Position numbers and translations under genes: made by a program
Part shown: positions 23,681-36,309 of the stretch, one piece after another
Layout of the letters: each line of letters begins with the position of its first letter
Numbering within the stretch: the stretch's first letter is position 1
The notes under the pieces: model-generated
Told to the model about the DNA's origin: nothing
Seen by the model: the letters and a program-made list of their open reading frames with translations, nothing else
Database searches by the model: none
Source: Agriotes lineatus
Lineage: Eukaryota; Arthropoda; Insecta; Coleoptera; Elateridae
Length of the DNA: 64,000 nucleotides
NCBI GenBank assembly: GCA_940337035.1
Contig: CALNHX010002813.1
Coordinates: forward strand, 1 to 64,000
Direction of reading: 5' to 3'

Positions 23681-23897
23681 TGTTCTAAAATTTTGTGCTG
23701 AGCCCCTTTTCTTGTGTTTGTAATTTATTCATCCATATCTTTTCTTTCTGCCTCGTTCCAAAATACCGGCTTTTACAAAGATATTTCCCTTTCCTTTCTC
23801 TTTCCCTTTGATAACCTCATTTCACACTATCTTCGATAAGATAAATATTACTTTTGATTGCTCTGGGAATTTTTGATTAACTCCAAGTTTTATAGCA

Positions 23898-23911
23898 CCC
23901 CCCCCCCCCCC
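23898..23911. repeat. 14-base poly(C) run
   Basis: Fourteen consecutive C residues, unusual in such AT-rich DNA. Simple-sequence run. Confidence 0.9.
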
Positions 23912-24996
23912 ATACGATTTGTTTCTATAAGTATGCAGAGCCTGAAAAAATCAAATGTGATAAGAAAATCAATAGCGTTAGAAATAGCGTTAGATTCACT
24001 GCTGCGAACAGCTCCTGTTCCCAAAATTGGCGACTGAAAACAAATTAAGGAAGGCAACAGGAAACCAGCTATAATTTTTCTTCAGGAGATCGCTAGGGCG
24101 AGAAATAAAAAATGTATGGCCCCTATTATCAGACAACCCTTAAACATACATATAATATATGGAGATAAGTGAACTTAGTTGACCAGGATCAAGAAAATGG
24201 CAGTATAAGTACGGGAATTGGTATTTTAATTGTACCTATGTAAATTTACGATGTACGTCAAGAACATTATACCAAAATCCAACAGAGTTATAATGCTTCA
24301 GTTAGAAAGCGGTATCATAAGTGAAGGGATCTAGATGGCTCATATATACAAAAATAGATGTTATCTCGGAATTTTTTTTCCCATTTCGATAAACCCAGAA
24401 ACAGAATGTAGACCATATAATAGCTACGATGATTTGAAACCAAGAAGGAACCAGCTAATCAGCTTGACTATTACATTTTAATTAATTACGTTTTAGGAAC
24501 TATATTAAAGATATGAAAACATATACTGGCACTGATTTTTGCTCGAATTGTCAGCTCGTTGAGGATATCGATCTAAACTCGAAGGTCGTTAAGAAAAGAC
24601 CCCCGACGTCTATATCGGCACCAGACAAACAATTGCTTCAGATATTAACAACAAATGTTCAAAATTACCTAATGGCAATGGTAATAATGATAAAGATTCA
24701 AGCACTCCGTGGAGTAACATATAGAAAATCATCACTGCCATATGTACCACTCAGCTCAAACGAGTGTAGTTAAGCAAAGAGATGGCAAACCATATTCTGA
24801 ATTTGAAATAATAACTATTATAGTAAATATAGATAAATGCAGAATATTATAAGGAAGGCCATAAAATGTGACGTTTATGCCATGCAAAATTTAATTGTAA
24901 CGTAATTAATATGTGACATTTGGGTGCCGCCATTTTTACGACAATCAATTTTAGGATTTAAGCGTGCGTGGACTTGGTGAATCAGGAAAAGATCAA

Positions 24997-25037
24997 GGTG
25001 GGAATGCGGTGTAGTTACGTGACGCCGCATTCCCACC
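24997..25037. repeat. 13-bp perfect hairpin
   Basis: GGTGGGAATGCGG (24997-25009) and its exact inverse (25025-25037) enclose a 15-nt loop containing TTACGTGACG. The hairpin lies at the start of a 450-bp stretch (to about 25500) with ORFs of 66 and 82 codons that I do not recognise and that may belong to a decayed element. Confidence 0.55.
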
Positions 25038-27179
25038 CTCATTCCTCAGGAGATGATCCAAGTGGAAGAAAATTCGAACAAGAGGAGAATTATAATACCC
25101 GGCTGGTCCAAGTTACTTTTCGAGCCAAGCTTCATCCGGCTAGCCAACCAGCCCTGGTAGATATCTGAAGGCCGTTTTTTAGGGAAGCGGGCTATTACGA
25201 AGCAGTTTCATTTCAAAAAGCGACCTCGCTCCACTGCTAGAACTTGCATGAAGGGCTCCACCACACGAACGCTTCTAGTAGTCTAGAAACTTCTTCAAGG
25301 CCTGAACCTTTCGCTGAGCCGATATTCGGTGACGAAACCATTAATAATCCCAAACCCTCTTCTCCTACGAGCCAATATTATGCATACCTAACAGGCACCC
25401 CCTTCGATAAGGAGACATTCACTAACAAGCCGTGGTGCAGAAAGCTCTTCAGCAACCGTGTAGATTTTCCAATAAAATTGTTGCTGCAATAACTTGCCGA
25501 CGCCGGGTAGAATCCCACTTCGCTATCGGGCTCAAAGCGCATTTGCATTGGTAAAAGGTCAATTTAAGGAATCGGCGAAAATTTCAAGGGAGTAGTGGAT
25601 GATGGAAAAGTATAAAGAGCTGAAATAGCTATACTTTAAACAGAATGCCCTCAATATGTACTGGAAGATAGGCGAAGTAGCTGAAATCCGTTAAAGAAGA
25701 ATACCCATAACCTTACTAACTGTACTAGTTATCTGCAAATCTGTAAGAAATAAGAGCTGTAAAATGTTTGGGATAATTATGCAAACGATATGTTTAAACG
25801 CTATAGGTTTTATGAAGTATATAAATAGATAACACAGTACATCACAATATCCCTCCGAAGTTCGACATGCATTTAAAATCTTTAAAAAAACAGAAAAGCA
25901 TCTGAATTAGATAAAATTCTAAGAGAAGTGTTGTTGTGTTGTTTCGATAGGTCGACCGCCACTGGTATTATGACAGCAGAAAGGATAATTGCGTTAAACT
26001 TCTTATCGCAAATACTAGCGCAAGCAACCAGAGACCTATCACGAAGTTAAAAGGGTGCAGTTTGATATCTTAGTGCTTAGTTGGTGCGATGTTACTTCTT
26101 GATTTGTAGCATTTTAATACCTTTGCAGTACTTATAACAATTTCCCTGGATCTGCAGATTCTCAGATATAACTTTATTTTGAATCTGTTCACGTCATGGT
26201 GGTATATTGAGGAACTATATTTTCGATTTTTCCACTTTACTGGCTTCTTTTGCTATTGCTTCATCTCGAGTTAGCAATCTCCGAGATCTACGAAGTCTTC
26301 AAGCCAAGTCGAAATTTTCACTCATCTCGGCCTGAAGTTCCCGGAACTCATCTCTGTCCTAGTTACCGCCAATCCATTTCACCGCACTGCCCGACATTTA
26401 CCTTACCTTGCATCACGTCTTTTGCCGCAAATTTGAGAATTACTTAATCGAGTTAAGTTCATCTACGTTACTGCTTTAATATTGCGCTTGTAATGTGTAT
26501 ATCACAACCCATTCTGTATCTAATAGTGATTAAGCTGAATATTGCGTTGCAATATTTTAAGAACCGACCGGTTATCTTACTAAATTTACCAGTTCATCCC
26601 AATTGGGGTGTGTACAACGCTGTTTGCAATAGATGGCCGACTTGTTAACAAGTTATCAAAACTGACTTCTATAGTTTGAACACCGTGCAACGTAATGCGT
26701 GGAGATAGATTTTGACGGTGTCTTATTGCGGGCTTTAGCATTTGCAGTTATGCATGATAAAAACTATCTATTTTAATGTGTTGTTTATATAGCCGTATCA
26801 GATTCTATACTGTTTGATATCTTGTGAAGCGAAATGTACTACGTTTTCAATGAAGTGAGAATTTTCAGGAAAAAATAAGGAGGTAATGTAAATTGAACCT
26901 AGAGTCCAGAGAAAGGTTTTCCTGATGAAATGGTCTTATTACATCACCGACTAATAAGGATCAGGAGGCACCCTTCACAATAACCAGGATTTATGCCTGT
27001 ATCTACTCGTATTTGATCATCGCGAGTGGGCTCCTTTTTTCAGTTTTAGACCTGCTCTTCTCACTTGCTAGTCGTGCAATATTCCAGCTTATTGCAGGTC
27101 GTTAACAAAAATTCTTCTGTAATAGTATTGAAACTCATAACTGTTTACCAAAATGTACAAGTCAAATAACATTTTAGCC
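25038..27179. other. Unannotated; possible decayed element at 25040-25500
   Basis: Codons 25244-25492 stay open for 82 residues with a Ser/Pro-rich first half and no family motif. A block at 26220-26450 is GC-richer. Neither is identified. The rest is AT-rich non-coding sequence. Confidence 0.3.
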
Positions 27180-28450
27180 AATCCACCTTTACAACAATCC
27201 AAAAAGCAATATACACATACCCGTGGCAATTAGGGACTATTAATCGTCATACCTCGCATGCCCAAATTGTTTTTTTGAGTAATTAATGCTCATATTAGAA
27301 AATTCAAAGAAGACCTAGACGGCTTCAGAAACGCATTTGGAAGTCGCGAAGTACTATTTGGTATAATCCTTCTTGTACAAAAGTGTCGACACCATTGAAA
27401 AGACGGGCTTATTGAAATTCTAATTTATTTATTTATTTATTTCGCACTCAGCCAACAGCCGTTAGGCCAATTATAGGCGTCGCTGTGCATTTATGGGGAC
27501 TTCCAACCCCACTAACGACTATCATGATGTTCTTATGAGAGCCGGGACCAACTATTTCCGTGACAGCCGTATCACGAGGCGCCGAGAGATGCAACCGTGG
27601 AACTCCCATCCAAGTTCTGCTTAACTCTACTGATCGAACGTGAACACTTGTTCAAGCTACACCACCCGGAACCCAATCAACGTCAAGGTCGATAACAACA
27701 ATATAAATGTATAATAAAGGTACCCACCTATATTAGAAATCGAAGACCCGTATGAGAACAGCAAAACTGATGACGCTGACATATGAGGAGTCCATCAGGA
27801 ATATGTACTGTCGTCATCCTTGCTGCTCAACCTTTACTTTGACAAAATATGCAAGGAATCGCTAGATCATAGCGATTAGATACGCTGACGATACCGTCAT
27901 TCCATCGGACATAATCGATGCCACCCTTGAATTAATTTGAAAGATTAAATAAATTCAAATATCTTAGACGCTGATAATGAGCTAAAATATAATAAAACGT
28001 GACCATCTGGCCATTTCTCCGGCATGATAACTTAATCCTGTTAGATCAAAGAATGACGAAGTGCTATCTATTGCCAGTACTAATGTATGGAGCAGATATG
28101 TAAACTCACAAAACCAAAACAATGAACTAACTTAAAGTATTTGAAATCTGGCTACATATGAAAATGAATCTCATGTGACAGACGAACGGATGGTATGAAG
28201 AAGGAGAATAGAAAGACAGCAACAGACCACCATAAAGTTCCAGAAGAATTGTTATTTAGGCATTACTTTAAAAAGTAAAATGGGCTGAATGTTACAGTTT
28301 ATACTCAAGAGTAAAGTTGTAGTTCGGCGAGCAATGGGAAGGAAACAATAGTCGTCATGAATGAAGCGTATCTTCAACGTCAGGAATTTAAAAATTTTCT
28401 GAATATATTAAGAGAACCAGAACCAAATTAGACCCAAATGTAGAAACAAC
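27180..28450 (+). mobile_element. LINE reverse-transcriptase relic, copy A (canonical order)
   Basis: Read on plus with many stops and shifts, this follows a non-LTR reverse transcriptase in the normal order. 27225-27290 resembles motif 1 (..MPKLFF.VINAHI). 27285-27419 reads DGFRNAFGSRDVLFGIILL, the region before the first catalytic aspartate. About 27775-27830 reads GVHQEYVLSS..LLNLYFDKI. About 27870 reads IRYADDTVI with the catalytic YADD box. About 28070 reads CYLLPVLMYGA and about 28330 reads RRAMGRKQ near the C-terminus. A 5S-derived SINE is inserted between the second and third parts. It is clearly dead. The clade is not certain (RTE/CR1-like). Confidence 0.75.
27424..27705 (-). mobile_element. 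5S rRNA-derived SINE, copy A
   Basis: On the minus strand the head matches 5S rRNA: GATCAGTAGAGTTAAGC corresponds to the GATCACCGAAGTTAAGC region, and AGAACTTGGATGGGAG (27600-27615) to the AGTACTTGGATGGGTGA box C region. Both lie in the internal pol III promoter of 5S genes. The 3' end is an (AAAT)n tail at 27424-27441. Compared with copy B it has lost 16 bp between the two boxes. This organisation (5S head, body, short-repeat tail) is that of class-3 SINEs. Confidence 0.7.
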
Positions 28451-28599
28451 GCAACCTTAATACTGCAGTAAATTATTAGTAACCAATGGAAAACTTTGAG
28501 TGAATTCGTAATCGGTATAATATGCAGAGTTGATACATCAGTTTATATTTTAACTCAACGTTTACATCCTGTTTAGATATCGCTTATGGATGCTGCGAA

Positions 28600-29040
28600 T
28601 AGATCCACAGATAACAGTAAACCTACCGATGGGTGGCTATTAAAAACAGAGAATCGCGGTGCTCGAGCGCCCTGCATAAACGCGATTCCACACGGCATGA
28701 ACATTCCTGGGAGCAACAAAACGAATCTATTTCCAGTTCAATAGCACATTACACTAACGCAGTTGGATAACCACTGATCATTATTCCATTCATACGTTGC
28801 ATCAAAATGCATAGAGTTCGCAAACACATTGACGATGGTAATTTAGATAAGTATGCCTGAATGCCCGTGCGCTACGGTCTATCTATCGCCGAACGAGCGC
28901 GTATGAATAACTTAATCGCACTCGGCGATCTTGCAGGATCACGTGGAAGGTAGAGTGCACTCGGCCGTTAGCTTTTATTATGGCCGGTGACACTTTTGTT
29001 TACAGAGCGGAGATGGGAAAGCTGTTAAGTCGGAGACATT
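28600..29040. promoter_or_regulatory. Candidate conserved non-coding block
   Basis: This complex, GC-richer sequence includes GCATAAACGCGATTCC, GAATAACTTAATCGC, TTTTATTATGGCCGG (about 28975; Abd-B-like) and CTCGGCGATCTTGC. No coding domain and no repeat was found. Regulatory role is inferred from composition and motif content only. Confidence 0.3.
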
Positions 29041-30979
29041 ATGATATCATATTTTACGTGTTTTGCAAAGTTTTCCTAAAAATGGCTTACCTGGATATAT
29101 ATTATATATATTTTACCAGTTGTAACTAGATTTTTGTTGTTCTAAATGTACCCCATCAAAACTGCCCATGGCAACTATCGTTTGCTAAAATGTTTCCATT
29201 ATAAATGCTGAGTTTTATACGTTTTCATACTATATCTTCGGTATTTTACAAAAATTATACGTGAAAACGATTTTATTTTTTATTACATTAACGCTCAATT
29301 TATTTTTATTGATTTTGACAGGGATCGGTACGAATTAGCATTAAAATCTGCAACTGCGAAGTTCAAGGTAGTAATTACTCGTTCATGATGGCATGCAGGC
29401 AATTCCAGAGTTTATAACGACTTTCAGAGATGTAGACTTGAAAACGTTGTCGTGTTACGGTTCGTTTTTATGGTAACAGTAGCGCACTCGATAAACGCGG
29501 AGTTCTAGTGGTTCACGGATAGTAATTCAGGGTAGGTTTTTCAATTTGTCCGGTAGACTGATTTATTCCCAAGGCAGCTCGCTAGCTTTAGCTTGGTCCA
29601 TGAGAATATTTCAGGAAGCTTTCTTTCCACATTGATTGCGGGAGAAAGAAGCTCATGTTTCGTTTGGTAATTCTAAGTCGAGAACAGTTAACATGCTAGG
29701 CTGAAAATCGTTTTATTAGGCTTATATTTGGTACGGTATGTGTGCTAAACAGTTTCTTTAAGTTTAATCTTGGATTTACCTACGAGTTCTATTGTAATCA
29801 GACGTATGTACATACCGTAGAAAATGTGAAGATGCGTTTTTGAACAAAATATCGCGGAATAGCGCATAAATGCTCGATTTTAATTTTTAATTGATCATGT
29901 AGCCGTTTTATTTTACGTATTTGACATATTTTTATAGTTATATGCTGTAGAGATTCCTGTTCGTCATACCTGCTGGTTAAATCGGATTATGATGCACATT
30001 TAACACAATCACCCTGCAATGTCACTTCTGGTCGTATTCTACGGAACTTCTCTAGAGTAAAATTCAAATAGAAGTAGAACATTATTCGAGTTTGCAAGAT
30101 TATAGAATAAACTAATTAGCATACTATTTAGATATTTATTATTGACTAGATGTGAGTATGTATAAACGTATAACTTAAAACTAGCAATTTAAAGTGTTAT
30201 TTTTGGTAAAATTGTTGTTTTAGGCAAATTTTATAGTGGCCGTTGCTTACATTTGTTTCTTGATAATGAAGGATCACAATCGGCCAAACTGTTATTTTCT
30301 GGATTACAGAAAATTGGGTACTACATTTCGGGTGGTTTGCAAGAGTTCTACTTTATTAAATGATCTTAGTTTTTATTTGATTCATTCTATGTTACAACCA
30401 TTACATAAGATTTCTAAGATTTTTAAGATAAATTCAGTTACCTTAATATGTTCATGATAAGCTTTGACAATATTGATATGCCGTTTCAAAATGGGTATCC
30501 AAAATTCACGAATACTCTTCTACATCTGTCTATTACTAACCTCGCTAGTAAATGCACAGTACTTCAAAGATGTGTTTGTGAAGGTCAGATTTTTACCACG
30601 ACATTTCTAAGTAAAACATGGTTTAACGAACATTTTTGGATACAAACATTTTTATAGGTAATGTTATTGGGGTGAAGTTGTTAAAACATCATTTTTAAAA
30701 GCGCATGCATTTATTGCACACTACGACGTTTTTCAGGGTTTCAAGGTGACAAAAGGCAACATTTTTTATGAATGACGTTTTTGAAACAATGTTTTTCAAC
30801 TGTAGCGAGACTTTAGAAGGAAAAAATAATTGGTAACTGGCTCCGTACTTACACTGCATGTTTGAAAAATTTAAAAACCCATCGGTACAGGACCTAAATT
30901 TTGAGCGCATCTCCGTTTGGTGTGTTAGTCGCTATCTACAACCGTGACTTACTTTCTGTGATGCAATCAATACTGTTTT
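29041..30979. other. AT-rich, nothing recognised
   Basis: Only short ORFs without domains (for example 30236-30457 and 30695-30910) and an AT palindrome near 29094-29113. Nothing further supported. Confidence 0.4.
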
Positions 30980-31560
30980 CCTTAGTCTGTATTTAAGATT
31001 TGTGATGCCACACGTTTAAGTAGTTTGAGAGTAACTGTGGTCAATTGGAATCACTGTAACTTTGTGTGTTGCTTATAACCATGTTAGATTTTATTCTGTC
31101 TTACTTCTTGTAAAACCAAATCAGTATGTAGTTTTTGAAAAGTAATAGTGTATTACATTACAAGTTATGAAAGTGTTGCATTGCTGTAACTAGATAGACG
31201 TTTTAAACACGAGCGTTAGCGAGTGGTGAAAGTGTCTTCGAGTTGAACAATGGCACTTTAATAACAAGTTGTGTATTTTTCCAACGTGGCATTTTCTTTT
31301 AAATAATATTGTTATTATTTAGAATTGAATGTAAGTAGTTGCACATTTCAGTGATGAAAATAATTACATCACTAGTGATAAAAGTAACACTTTTATCTCT
31401 GAGTTGTACAATTGTATAGTTCCTTTTCTAAAGTGATGGAAATGCCATTTTCATAGACGACGTTGAACAAAATAAGTTATTTCAAAGCAAACTAAAGGCA
31501 AGTTAAGTACCATTTTGATCGTTGAACACGTCCATTTTCTAAAGACGTGAGCAAGATCGT
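30980..31560. repeat. Fragment of a dispersed non-coding repeat
   Basis: The stretch around 31060-31140 (TGTGTGTTGC..TAACCATGTTAGATTTTATTCTG..TCTTGTAAAACCAAAT) is similar in order and sequence to 63505-63590. The following part has CACGAGCGTTAGCGAGTGG and TCTTCGAGTTGAACAATGG; the latter resembles 8133-8150. The family is unknown and boundaries are uncertain. Confidence 0.35.
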
Positions 31561-32089
31561 CTATCATGGGATCCCAGTACATTTCTGGCTAATGAATTAG
31601 TATCATAGTTGCGCCTAAACAATAATGAACGTCATTTTACCGTCTTTACCTATTCGACTCTTGCAAGCAATAACCTGCTCCGCCAGTTTAAGACCCCACC
31701 TATCCCACTAGCTAGCTGTGTGCAACCCTTCAAGCCTGTTGCAGTATACAAGTTTTAAGTTTTAGGAATATATTTTTCGCGAAATCATTTTGTCGACGAC
31801 ATTTATTCAGAAATTATTAGGACGGATAACGATAACGTTTTCTTGAGAAGAATGTATTCTTAAATAAAATTTGTAATAAGCAACATTACTGACGAACAGC
31901 GACATTATATCTTTACTCTGATTTTGCTGCTCATATTTTTTAAGTACGCCCTATGCTCGAGCTTAAATTGGCCAATTTATGATAACGGTATATGAAAAGC
32001 ATAATTTTATTGAAGGATAAATATCCAAAAGTCGCAGCTATAAAGCTGACAGGGCTTACACACACAGCGTAAATAAACAATTTACAAAT

Positions 32090-32650
32090 TTCCCGATTCT
32101 AAACACGAATTGCTAATAACGACGATCGTGTTGCGGAGAACAAACAGAGTGTATTAAAATTTCAATCAAACAACTTCGCGGCTTAGTGTCTTAGCTGCAA
32201 ATGGAGCCATGTAAGAGACCTCGTATATCATAGCGAACTAACTTTAATAATCGGCGGCAAGCAAACAAACTGCGGTAATTCCCCATTCGAGTGGCATCGA
32301 TTATTTGAATAACCCAGTTGTTATTCGTAATTTCCAATTAATATACAGGAAGGGTAGGGCCTGATGCGATGCAATCAAGAAATTTGCATCTTTTATTGTG
32401 CATCTTCCGGAATTGATAATGACTCGAAATCAAATAAAGTATTCCGCGACGGCGAGCGTCTGCGGTTCATATTAGAGCGAAATAGGGCGACTTCTGCTTT
32501 TTGTTTCACGGGTCTTTGTGCTGCAGGAACGTCTTGAGTTCATTAAATCTGGAATTAATTAGACGGGAATGCTAGCTAGCCGCACCGCCTTGACGGGTTT
32601 GAAAGCAGCTTAAAGGGTTCTGGTGCATAAGAACGATTCAATCTTATTTT
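32090..32650. promoter_or_regulatory. Candidate conserved non-coding block
   Basis: Non-coding, moderately GC-rich block with TTTAATAATCGGCGG, GGAATTAATTAGACGGG, CGTAATTTCCAATTAAT and TTGCATCTTTTATTGTGC words. No element ends or domains are visible. Enhancer function is inference. Confidence 0.3.
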
Positions 32651-33989
32651 CTATGATGCCTTTTGGCGTCACTGCATTATTTATTGAAGAAACATTTATT
32701 ATTATCAATGTTTTAATGCTTTTGCTGAAGACACATTTTAAAAGGTACCTTGCTGGCTTACGGTCTGGAGTTTTTTATAAGTTTTGAATACAGTCCTATG
32801 ATTTATACAATCGGTTGGAAAGGATGTCTCCAGCTTCAGGTAAAATTTATTAAAACTTTAATCAGTTAAATCGCTTTCCTTCTCATTTTCGAATTACTTT
32901 GATTTTATTTCTCATAACTCTAGCACCGACAAACCTTATGTGGTATTACAGTAACAGCGTAAAACCTATTGACATTTTAAAAAAATACATGTTTTTGTCG
33001 CTGTTCTCGGTCAGGGGTGCGAATCGTTGTCACGTCACCACTAAAGCCTTTTCTCGTATGTGGTATCGAATAGGCACCAGCTCCACGTTGTCGCAGAACT
33101 GTGACTGGGCGCCTCTCTCGTACTCGAAACGAAGTCTTCTGGGTTGTCCATGAAGGAGACACAAATTAGCATAGAAAACGGAAGTTGCTTGGAATCGAAC
33201 ACCTCTCTGCACTCAGCTAAGTTATTACGTGCTTGTGTTATTTGATTTGTGTATCTGTGCTATACTTATGGCTTGTTATAAACATTTATTGTCTAGGTTT
33301 GGAAAAATTGTGGAGTAATCCAGTCGCACTCAGCGAAAACTAATTTTGGACGGTGCTTTTCTGGTTCATTGTTGTGTTTATTTAGGGCGCCTTTTGTGCA
33401 ATGTTATACCTGTTTGAGGACGCAAAAATGTGCCTGTAATAATATATGACCCACAAATGTTGTTCTACATATTGTATTAACCAAAATTTAAAAAATGTGA
33501 GCAGCTAAATTAAGTTTCTTGCTTGATTTCCTGTAAAGAACTAAATTAAGTGCTTTTAGAATTTATAACGTTGTGTTAGCATTATACTAATTTATGTAAG
33601 CTAAATAGATACCAAATATTAAGGTATTTGTTTAATTTGGAATATAAAAACAATCAGGGTTAAAACCTCAAGGTTTTTGGTGGAGGCGCTAAAAATCTAT
33701 ACATATTAGAGACGTTTTCGATGTCTTATCTATATCAATAGTAAGCATGTAAGTTAGAGTTGTAACATTTTGCTGGGTGAATTTTCTTCCTCCTCTCCGA
33801 GCAAGAGCATTGCTTTATGGTTATGTTCACTTCTACTAGATTATTAAATTCTAAATCAAACAACTCAAAGTAATTCTTTCTATATTTCCCATTATTGATT
33901 TTGATTTGCTTCGCCATTGTTGTCGCATCTACACGTGGTGCTGAGCTCGTTATACCCATTGTGTATCTTTCAGCGCCGTCTAATTAACA
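32651..33989. other. Unannotated, one SINE-like patch
   Basis: Around 33000-33240 the sequence is GC-richer, and minus-strand 33210-33190 contains a B-box-like GTGTTCGATTCC, but no A box lies at tRNA-like distance. I therefore do not call a SINE. The remainder is AT-rich and featureless. Confidence 0.3.
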
Positions 33990-34560
33990 AAGTTCAGAAC
34001 GCGACGCGGCTAATTTACGGGCGCAAAAGTTCCCGTTAAGCACCTCAAACAACGCGTATGTTCGTGTAGATACCTTAAAAATTCCGGCCGTAATCTCATG
34101 CAGGAATCCGGGCCTTACTTTTTCCGGGAAGCGAACTTATACAGCGGCCGTTTAATCATTTGCAAATTAAACAAAGACTTTTGCATTTTATCTCGGCGCG
34201 CCCGTACGTATACACTTCCTCTTAATTACACGCGATATCTTCATTCAAAGTTGCGGCGGTATCATGCAAATTAATAGAAAGATACATGAATATTAACGGG
34301 CGCATTAAAATAAATTGATCCTCCCTGTAATGTTGACGCCGCTGACATTGATGCGCACGGTGAATGCCTCGCCTGCTCAGTTTTAAAACGCCAAGATGGA
34401 TTAGAATTTAAAGAGATAATGTACTCCGGTATTGAATAAACATTAATGCTAAGCAGGAGCGTCGAAGCTGCGAATTATACCCGTGTTTGCTGGATGGAGC
34501 AAAAACTTGGGAGAACGTGTTAATTAGAAAATAATTCCGGCATTAAACCTTCAAAGTTTT
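33990..34560. promoter_or_regulatory. Candidate enhancer block with POU and Sox sites
   Basis: This strongly non-random GC-richer block contains ATTTGCAAAT (34158-34167) only 2 bp from AACAAAG (34170-34176), i.e. an octamer-like POU site beside a Sox site. It also contains a perfect octamer fused to a homeodomain core, ATGCAAATTAAT (34264-34275), plus TCTTAATTACACG and CATTAAAATAAATTGATC. POU/Sox pairing is established in neural and pluripotency enhancers. Function here is inferred. Confidence 0.45.
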
Positions 34561-34897
34561 AAAACTCTGCAGCTTTGTGCGCTCTGCAAATGTTTTGGCA
34601 AGTCTTTGAAATTCAGCTTGTAAACGACACTCGTTGCTTTGAAAGTGGTGTTGGTTATCTGGGCTTTATTCGCATTTCGAGAATAACTAATACATAGATA
34701 GGAGCTTTGATTCGCAACAGCTTCAAAAATAACTTTTGAGAGCCTTTAAAACACTTATTTTTGTGGTCTCAAATTAGCAATCTGGATAAATAGTCTAGTC
34801 GTATAGCTCTTTGCTTTTCTTCTTTTTTATATGCTGCTTTCATTTACATGTTCTAGTCGTTGTTGTCCACATTTTTTGTCTCTATATCTACAGTTTT

Positions 34898-35095
34898 TAG
34901 AAGAAGCCGAGTAGCTAATATGGCTAGGCGCTTGCCTTGCATTAAGCCTTGACGATTTGAACCGGGCTCGGTGAGACCATTCACAGTTGGGCACCAAATT
35001 ATCTGTGCTCTACTCAGAACCACAGACCTAAGAGATAGAGTAACAAGGTCAACACACACCAACACACACCTAACACACAATGGTTGCTACGTAAG
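34898..35095 (+). mobile_element. Second tRNA-like SINE
   Basis: GCCGAGTAGCTAATATGGCTAGG (A-box region) is followed at tRNA-like distance by GACGATTTGAACC (B-box-like) and CGGGCTCGGTGAG, which can pair with the 5' GCCGAG. After about 100 bp of body it ends in a CA-rich tail of repeated ACACACC words (35052-35080). It belongs to a different family from the SINE at 565-891. Confidence 0.55.
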
Positions 35096-35151
35096 CACGA
35101 AAGGCGCGCTCCAACTTTGTATCTCGTAACTCGGGGCAGTCGTGTAAAAGT

Positions 35152-35452
35152 CACATTATCATTTTATATCTGTCAGTTTAAGCTTATATCAGGAACGTCA
35201 TTTTAACCAATAGAAACATTTTTGTTGAATGCATAAAAATGTTAGTAACAAAAACAGTTCAAAATGATTTTCTACATTTTCCATACACAGCACCACCTAG
35301 TATTTGGTATTAAACATTCCGTAACGGTTAGGTTTTTCTGTCAAAATTGTATAGGTTATATTATTAAGTACCTTTACTCATCACTGCCAACATAAATTCA
35401 ACTTAAAGAAAAGCCACAGCCCTCTAGAGGTTAAAAGTTTTATATCATATGG
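35152..35452. mobile_element. MITE, second copy, left end missing
   Basis: From CACATT at 35152 onward it aligns with 6366-6670 of the complete copy, including ATACACAGCACCACCTAGT and the right terminal repeat with CCTCTAGAGG. It ends just before TA at 35453-35454. The first ~85 bp including the left inverted repeat are absent. Confidence 0.75.
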
Positions 35453-36302
35453 TAGTTGATAATGTGTACGTATTGCTTGAAAGAGCTGCTAAGGTTCTTT
35501 CATTTCTCTAAATCAAATTATTAGCTCTTCTGGAGTACTTCTCTCCAGCACCAAATATCCTTTTCCTGTCTTGAGCTTTCACTGACTAAAATGCCGCACT
35601 CTATAAGAACAACGGAAACGTTAAGAGTTATGTCGTAGTGTTATGTTTTAAATTATTTCTTTGACACCCTATACCTACATTAATTTTAGGGCGTACTTAA
35701 TTGTTATTGTGATAATTAACTAGTAATTCGTGATTTTTCTTCTAGTGGTAGTGGGGACTAGCTTCAATTCCTCTACTAACTGTGTCAGTAGTATGTATAG
35801 TAATCTCAGATACTTCTTTGTGGTGCTTCAATAATCATTTTTTGGGTATTTCGCCACACTTTAAAATGAAAAATTGTAAGAACATAAACTAATTAAATTA
35901 ACAATCAACAAGGAGAGCAATTAGAGCAAATAAATGTTTTTATGATAGTTGGAATTAAAATGTATTTATTGTGCGTGTGAGACTGTATGAAGAAAACATA
36001 ACTGATTATGTTGCTCTGTTTCTAGTGTGAAATTGATGGAGGCTTCTTTATTGTTAATATGTTTACTTCGTGAATACTATAAGCCCAAACTGCAAAAACA
36101 TCATTAACATACCTCCACTATTGATTTGTTTTACTACGAGTTACACTGCTAAAGTTCGCGGAATCGAGTACTCCTTGCATTGCCAGCGTTCTGCAATTGT
36201 CATATTCGAAAAATTTTACGTTTTTAATCTATAATTCAGTTGACAGTTCGATTTCAAGCCGAGCAGTTTCGTTTTAACATAATTTAACAGAGAAATAATT
36301 GT
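35453..36302. other. AT-rich, nothing recognised
   Basis: No supported features between the MITE and the mariner relic. Confidence 0.4.
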
Positions 36303-36309
36303 GTGAAAA

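Noticed and set aside
33190..33230. SINE from a B-box-like sequence
   Set aside because: No A box at tRNA-like distance and no tail, so not supported.
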